Shown one piece after another: positions 14,153 through 17,738 of a DNA stretch of 17,738 bases. This DNA comes from JACVRW01 sp034664005. GTDB taxonomy: Bacteria > Actinomycetota > Thermoleophilia > Solirubrobacterales > Thermoleophilaceae. The stretch is taken from assembly GCA_034664005.1 (NCBI GenBank), contig JAXDIL010000201.1, positions 1 through 17,738 of the forward strand, in the 5' to 3' direction. A model generated the notes under the pieces. It ran no database searches, was not told the DNA's origin, and saw nothing but the letters and a program-made list of their open reading frames with translations. The stretch's first letter is position 1. Each line of letters begins with the position of its first letter. Made by a program: the position numbers and the translations under genes.

Positions 14153-15558
14153 GTGGGCAGCCTATGTTTCGCGACGCGTCCCGTGGCGGTGTGGGGCAGC
14201 TCGTCGAGCAGCTGGTACTCGCTCGGCACCTTGAACGCGGTGAGGCGCTGGGAGGCCCAATCGCGAAGCTCGTCGAGGTTCGCCTGGGCGCCTTCGCGCA
14301 GCACCACGAACGCCTTGATGTCCTCCTCGGAGAGCTCCGAGGGCACGCCCACGACGGCCACCTCGAGCACGGCGGGGTGCGAGCCGAGCGCCTCCTCGAT
14401 CTCGGCGGGCGCGACGTTCTCGCCGCGGCGCCGGATCACCTCCTTCTTGCGGCCGAGGAACGTGTAGGTGCCGTCGGGGTTCTCGCGCACCAGGTCGCCC
14501 GTGCTCAGCCAGCCGTCGGGGGCGAGCACGCGCTCGGTCTCGTCGGGCATCCCCCAGTAGCCCTTCATCACGGCCGGGTTGCGCAGCTGGAGCTCGCCGT
14601 CGGGGCTCACGCGCGCCTCGTTCACCTGGCCGAGCGTCGGGTGCTGGCGCGCCGCGCCGAGCGTTCCGTAGGGGCGCGTGCCGTGCGGCCAGACGGTGCC
14701 GTAGGTCGTCTCCGACATCGCGTAGCCGGAGGTCATCTCGAGCCCGAAGCGACGCTCGAACTCGAGGTGGCGCTGCTCGGGCGGGGTGGGGCCCGCGTAG
14801 GCCAGCCGGATCGGGTTGTCGGCGTCGTCGGGCCGTTCCGGCTGGCGCATGAGAATCTCGATCATGGCGCCGATGGCGTTGAACTCGGTGGCCCCGTAGC
14901 GGCGCGCGGAGTCGAAGAAGCCGCTGGCCGAGAAGCGCGGCAGCAGCACCAGGCTCGCCCGCGCCGCCACCGAGCCGAGCACCGAGTAGGCGGACGCGTT
15001 GATGTGGAAGAGCGGGAGCGAGGTCATCAGGCGGTCCTCCTCGGTGAGCCCGATCCACCAGGGGAAGCCCTCGCCCGCCATCGTGTAGGCCCGGTGCGTC
15101 TGTGTCACGAGCTTGGAGCGGCCGGTGGTCCCGGAGGTGGGGATCAGCACGGCCGGGTCGTCGTGCGTGGCGGGACCGGGGCCGTCCAGCTCACCGGGCT
15201 CGGCGAACAGCTCGTCGAGCTCTGCGTCGGTCACCACCAGCTTCGGCTCGACCTGGCCCACTAGGCCCTGGAGCTCCGCGTCGGTCTGGCGCGGGTCGAC
15301 TCCCACGTAGATCGCACCCAGGTAGGCGGTAGCCAGCCAGAGGAAGACGTAGCGCGGGTCGTTGCGCGCCGTCGCGAGCACGAGGTCGCCGCGCGTGACC
15401 CCGTGGCGCCTCAGGCCCGCGGCGGCTGAAGCGATCCGCCCGCGGGCCTCTCCGTAGGTGTGGGTCTCGTCCTCGAAGAGGAGCCACGGCCGCTCGGGGA
15501 CGGCCGTGGCGGCCTCCTCAAAGAGCTCGGGGATGGTCCGGTGGTCCTCCTGGGCCAT
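14149..15558 (-). CDS. AMP-forming acyl-CoA synthetase (ANL superfamily, CaiC-like)
   Basis: 469 residues. It activates a carboxylic acid with ATP to an acyl-adenylate and then to the CoA thioester. Motifs: P-loop TSGTTGRSK at 141-149, A5 YAMSETT at 279-285, A7 LSTGDLV with Asp355, A8 GRKKEVIRRRGENV at 369-382, and the A10 catalytic lysine Lys464 in TATGRVAK. The substrate-pocket sequence LPLFHINASAYSVLG is of the crotonobetaine/carnitine-CoA ligase-like group; the natural substrate is unknown. The start is ATG 15558, since TIPELFEEAA is a normal N terminus for this family; the upstream in-frame sequence lacks family features. That start lies 41 bases inside the preceding exported-protein gene. 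The stop overlaps the lyase-like gene, indicating an operon. Confidence 0.92.
   Translation of the reverse strand: MAQEDHRTIPELFEEAATAVPERPWLLFEDETHTYGEARGRIASAAAGLRRHGVTRGDLVLATARNDPRYVFLWLATAYLGAIYVGVDPRQTDAELQGLVGQVEPKLVVTDAELDELFAEPGELDGPGPATHDDPAVLIPTSGTTGRSKLVTQTHRAYTMAGEGFPWWIGLTEEDRLMTSLPLFHINASAYSVLGSVAARASLVLLPRFSASGFFDSARRYGATEFNAIGAMIEILMRQPERPDDADNPIRLAYAGPTPPEQRHLEFERRFGLEMTSGYAMSETTYGTVWPHGTRPYGTLGAARQHPTLGQVNEARVSPDGELQLRNPAVMKGYWGMPDETERVLAPDGWLSTGDLVRENPDGTYTFLGRKKEVIRRRGENVAPAEIEEALGSHPAVLEVAVVGVPSELSEEDIKAFVVLREGAQANLDELRDWASQRLTAFKVPSEYQLLDELPHTATGRVAKHRLPT
15483..15510 (-). terminator. 10-bp perfect hairpin just after the exported-protein stop, possible attenuator
   Basis: GCCACGGCCG (15483-15492) and CGGCCGTGGC (15501-15510) are perfect inverted repeats around an 8-base loop. 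On the minus strand the hairpin begins eight bases after the exported protein's stop codon (15518-15520), and it lies within codons ~17-26 of the ligase. No U-tract follows. It could reduce read-through into the ligase or be a chance result of high GC. Confidence 0.4.
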
Positions 15559-16186
15559 GCGGAGATAGTGGCGGACGCGCCGCCTCGAGCGCCGCTGCGG
15601 TCTTCTCGGCATCGAGGTCGAAACGCTCGGCGAGGAATCGCGCCAGCTCGGCCTGGTGCTGCTTCCAGCCGGCGCGGGGACCGTCCGGCCGCACCTCACG
15701 CAGCGCCTTGCGCAGCTCCGCCCGGGTCACCCCGAGCCGCGTCGCGAGCTGACGGATGGCGACAGCGGGATGCGCACGGTGCAAGTGACGACGATCCTGC
15801 CTAGGGGTTCCTATAGGACCTCCAGGCAGGATTGTCCTCTCGGGAGCGAGGGCTTTCAGTGCGTCGTCCACGCGTGAGCTGTCGATGCCGAGCGCGGTGG
15901 CCAGTGCGGTTGCGAACTCCGCGCGGTGGTCCTTCTCGCGTGTGTCGTGGAAAGCGCCCAGCGCCTGCCGCAGCTCGGTTGTGCCGACGCCGAGCTTCTT
16001 GGCGAGCTCGCCAAAGCCGGGCGGCCCGCCGCGTTCGAACGGGAGCCGCGGGGTGCCGGCGCGGGTCTGGGCGCTGTCCGCGATCGCGGTCCCGTCGTCC
16101 GCCTGCGTGCCGAGGCCGTAGCCGACGGAGGCGATTGCGAGCGCGCCCCCGGCGACGATGATCGTTGTCTTTCTCCGCTGTCTCAT
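15518..16186 (-). CDS. exported protein with two tandem helical units, linked to the two-component system
   Basis: 222 residues. N terminus MRQRRKT followed by a hydrophobic stretch (8-27) and GLGTQA looks like a signal peptide or membrane anchor. The mature part has four copies of a LAxxLGVxxxxLRxAL-type helical motif: 60-79, 94-113, 146-165 and 184-203. They form two longer units (60-113 and 146-203) that align with each other, so an internal duplication is likely. The linker between units contains a palindrome with atypical codons (see the feature at 15794). I recall similar Ala-rich exported proteins divergent from OmpR-type regulators in actinobacteria but cannot name the family. The start is ATG 16186, 80 bases from the divergent regulator, behind three direct repeats. 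The function is unknown; an envelope-associated role under control of the neighbouring system is inferred. Confidence 0.85.
   Translation of the reverse strand: MRQRRKTTIIVAGGALAIASVGYGLGTQADDGTAIADSAQTRAGTPRLPFERGGPPGFGELAKKLGVGTTELRQALGAFHDTREKDHRAEFATALATALGIDSSRVDDALKALAPERTILPGGPIGTPRQDRRHLHRAHPAVAIRQLATRLGVTRAELRKALREVRPDGPRAGWKQHQAELARFLAERFDLDAEKTAAALEAARPPLSPHGPGGPPDHPRAL
15794..15832. repeat. 39-base palindromic element inside the exported-protein gene
   Basis: ATCCTGCCT (15794-15802) and AGGCAGGAT (15824-15832) are perfect 9-base inverted arms; the centre holds TCCTATAGGA (15809-15818), itself a palindrome. Read on the minus strand it adds 13 in-frame residues (ILPGGPIGTPRQD) using ATA, AGG, GGA and CCT codons that are rare in this high-GC window. 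This suggests an inserted palindromic repeat. Confidence 0.6.
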
Positions 16187-16208
16187 GCGGCCACGATCAC
16201 GCCCGTTT

Positions 16209-16236
16209 GTAGGAGCAGCGTAAGAACGGCGTAGGA
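16209..16236. promoter_or_regulatory. three 11-bp-phased direct repeats, likely response-regulator operator
   Basis: GTAGGA (16209), GTAAGA (16220) and GTAGGA (16231) recur at exact 11-base spacing; a weaker CGAAGA sits one step further at 16242. On the minus strand this reads TCCTAC-N5-TCTTAC-N5-TCCTAC. OmpR/PhoB-family regulators bind tandem half-sites one helical turn apart, and the site lies in the 80-base spacer between the regulator gene and the divergent exported-protein gene. Autoregulation and control of both is inferred. Confidence 0.6.
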
Positions 16237-16266
16237 ATCAGCGAAGAGCGCGATCGGGCAGCCAGA

Positions 16267-16950
16267 ATGGGCCCGGTGAGGATCCTGATCGTCGACGACG
16301 ACCGCGCCCTTCGCGACGCCCTGCGCCGCGCTCTGGTGCTGGGCGGCTACGAGACGCTGCAGGTGGCGACCGGCGAGGACGCGGTTGCCGAGGCCATGAC
16401 GACCGCTCCCGACGCGATCGTGCTCGATATCGGGCTGCCCGACATCGATGGCCTCGAGGTCTGCAGGCGCCTGCGCAGCGCGGGCAACCGCGTGCCGGTG
16501 CTGATGCTGACCGCGCGCGACGCGGTGGCGGACCGCATCGACGGCCTCGACGCCGGCGCCGACGACTACCTCGTGAAGCCGTTCGACGTGGGCGAGCTGG
16601 AGGCGCGCCTGCGCGCCCTGCTGCGGCGCGCCGGCGCCAACGGCGACGCGTCGGGCCTGTCGTTCCTGGAGCTGCGCCTGGACGGGGCGCGCCACGGCGT
16701 GAGCGTGGGGGACAGCTTCGTGGAGCTGACCCGCACCGAGTACCAGCTGCTCGAGCTCCTGATGCTGAACCCCGGCCGCGTGCTGCCGCACAGCCTGATC
16801 TACGAGCGCGTCTGGGGCTACGACTTCGGCCCCGCCTCCAACTCGCTGCGCGTGTACGTGGGCTACCTGCGCCGCAAGCTGGAGCAGGCGGGAGCGCGGC
16901 CGCTGCTGCACACCGTGCGCGGCGTGGGCTACGCGCTCCGCGAGCCATGA
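16267..16950 (+). CDS. OmpR/PhoB-family response regulator (MprA-like)
   Basis: 227 residues. The receiver domain (5-115) has the acidic pocket Asp10-Asp12, phospho-acceptor Asp54 in VLDIGLPDIDG, Thr82 in MLTARD and Lys104 in LVKPFD. The DNA-binding winged helix (~130-225) has LTRTEYQLLELL, RVWGYDFGPASNSLRVYVGYLRRKL (as short overlapping parts) and the closing HTVRGVGYALR. All signalling residues are intact. The start may be ATG 16267 or GTG 16276, three codons later. The sensor kinase gene overlaps its stop (ATGA), the usual pairing. The phased repeats upstream fit autoregulation. The signal is unknown. Confidence 0.95.
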   Translation: MGPVRILIVDDDRALRDALRRALVLGGYETLQVATGEDAVAEAMTTAPDAIVLDIGLPDIDGLEVCRRLRSAGNRVPVLMLTARDAVADRIDGLDAGADDYLVKPFDVGELEARLRALLRRAGANGDASGLSFLELRLDGARHGVSVGDSFVELTRTEYQLLELLMLNPGRVLPHSLIYERVWGYDFGPASNSLRVYVGYLRRKLEQAGARPLLHTVRGVGYALREP

Positions 16951-17738
16951 GCCTCCGCACCCGCATCGCCGCGACGGCGGCCGTGGCCGTCGCGCTGGTG
17001 GTGGTGATCGCCGCGGTGGCGATCTACCTCGGCGTGCGCGCCCAGCTCCTCGGGGAGATCGACAACTCGCTGCGCGACCGCTCAGCCGAGATCGCTCAGG
17101 CGGTGGCCGACGGGCCGCGCCCTCGGCCCGACGGCGACGGGGGCGGCCCGCCCCCGCTCGACCGGTTGCCGGCGCCGCCTCGGGAGCGCTTCGGCGGGCG
17201 GGGCGGCATCCAGCAGCTGGTGCTTCCGTCGGGCCGAGTCCTGCGCCCCCCCGGCAACGACGACGTCCTGCCCGTGGACGCACGCGTGCGCCAGATCGCC
17301 GCGCGCGGGGCGGGGACGGAGCTGACCGACGAGCAGGTGGCGGGCACGCACCTGCGCGTCTATACGCGCGGCCTGCCGGGCCGGGGCGCCATCCAGGTGG
17401 CGCGACCGCTGGACGAGGTGGACCGTCAACTGGATCGTGTGCTCCTGGTCCTCCTGCTCGTGGGTGCGGGCGGCGTGGCGCTCGGCGCCGCGCTTGCGGC
17501 GGTGGTGGCGCGCACGGCGCTCGCGCCGATCGGGCGCTTCACCCGCAGGACAGAGGAGCTGGCCGGCAATCCCGATCCGTCGCACCGGATGGACGCGGCC
17601 GGGAGCGACGAGCTCGGCCACTGCCGCGACGATCTCGTCCAGGCGGACGTCGTCCGCTACCTCGCCGGGCTTCGTGCCGCGTGCCAACTCCACGATGTCT
17701 GCCACGAGCGCGGTCAGCTCGTCCAGCTCGGCGACGAT
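16947..17738 (+). CDS. sensor histidine kinase, N-terminal part; 3' end cut off and rearranged
   Basis: Cognate kinase of the upstream regulator, ATG overlapping its TGA. TM1 is ~10-30, the extracytoplasmic sensor region ~33-160 contains a Gly/Pro/Arg-rich stretch (DGPRPRPDGDGGGPPP), TM2 is ~164-185, then a HAMP domain from RTALAPIGRF to GSDELG (ending about 17616). After HAMP the family continues with a dimerisation domain bearing the phospho-His (SHELRTPL); here it does not. The frame stays open to the window end but the forward translation is unlike any kinase, while the opposite strand of 17609-17738 encodes kinase sequence. So only 16947 to ~17616 is trustworthy. It was probably a normal trans-membrane kinase whose true 3' part is missing or scrambled. 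Confidence 0.85.
   Translation, partial: MSLRTRIAATAAVAVALVVVIAAVAIYLGVRAQLLGEIDNSLRDRSAEIAQAVADGPRPRPDGDGGGPPPLDRLPAPPRERFGGRGGIQQLVLPSGRVLRPPGNDDVLPVDARVRQIAARGAGTELTDEQVAGTHLRVYTRGLPGRGAIQVARPLDEVDRQLDRVLLVLLLVGAGGVALGAALAAVVARTALAPIGRFTRRTEELAGNPDPSHRMDAAGSDELGHCRDDLVQADVVRYLAGLRAACQLHDVCHERGQLVQLGDD
17609..17738 (-). pseudogene. inverted fragment of a histidine kinase (end of dimerisation domain and linker)
   Basis: Read from the window end on the minus strand, the frame gives ~43 residues typical of the segment between HisKA and HATPase domains: LDELTALVADIVELAR, then a short loop and VRLDEIVAAVAEL. It has no start and joins the forward kinase gene at the 8-base palindrome CGAGCTCG (17609-17616). 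It fits the missing downstream part of the same kinase turned round. It may be an assembly or amplification fold-back, or a genuine inversion or second kinase gene. Confidence 0.75.

Noticed and set aside
15559..15699. Upstream extension of the acyl-CoA ligase
   Set aside because: The added Arg/Ser/Pro-rich residues have no family similarity and lie entirely within the exported-protein gene; ATG 15558 gives a typical N terminus.
1..17738. CRISPR arrays, tRNA/rRNA genes, integrase or transposase genes
   Set aside because: I saw no regularly spaced repeats, no tRNA-like clover sequence and no recombinase motifs in either strand.

Overview
This is a high-GC chromosomal segment whose coding strands are packed with 4-base ATGA/GTGA overlaps. 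The gene content (an actinobacterial-type [NiFe] hydrogenase with its usual small accessory proteins, an MprA-like response regulator, a cold-shock protein with a GC-rich leader) points to an actinobacterium. A soil lineage such as Thermoleophilia/Solirubrobacterales or a relative is likely, but the exact class is inference. The window opens inside one gene and ends inside another. The last ~125 bases look like a fold-back, so the right edge is probably a contig end.

Bases 1-11397 (+) are one long operon for a high-affinity, oxygen-tolerant uptake hydrogenase of the group 1h (Hhy, 'actinobacterial') type. The order is: end of the small subunit, large subunit, a NifU/Rieske-like fusion protein, a DUF5947-like and a DUF6084-like protein, an unrecognised 358-aa protein, the large-subunit maturation protease, hypA, hypB, a tandem double-SIS (sedoheptulose-phosphate-isomerase-like) protein, hypF, a NiCoT-type nickel transporter with a histidine-rich loop, and an unrecognised 100-aa protein. 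From 2135 onward every gene overlaps or nearly touches the next, so the set is probably translationally coupled. The transporter would import Ni, HypA/HypB would deliver it, HypF would start CN ligand synthesis, and the protease would trim the large subunit. hypC, hypD and hypE are not in the window.

Bases 11408-13411 hold a lone minus-strand FAD-dependent amine/amino-acid oxidase-like gene, a divergent cold-shock gene with a hairpin in its leader and a double hairpin after its stop, and a short region with little recognisable content.

Bases 13412-16186 (-) hold three overlapping genes, in transcription order: an exported protein made of two tandem copies of a helical unit, an AMP-forming acyl-CoA ligase, and a short citrate-synthase/citryl-CoA-lyase-like protein with catalytic positions altered. 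A 10-bp perfect hairpin lies just after the exported protein's stop, inside the ligase gene. A 39-base palindrome with atypical codons sits in the exported protein's linker.

Bases 16267-17738 (+) encode an OmpR-family response regulator and the first part of its sensor kinase, divergent from the exported-protein gene. The 80-base divergent spacer has three GTARGA direct repeats at exact 11-base spacing, a likely response-regulator operator. The kinase reads normally through HAMP to about 17616; from there the sequence encodes a kinase dimerisation-domain end on the opposite strand, which suggests an inversion or an assembly/amplification chimera.
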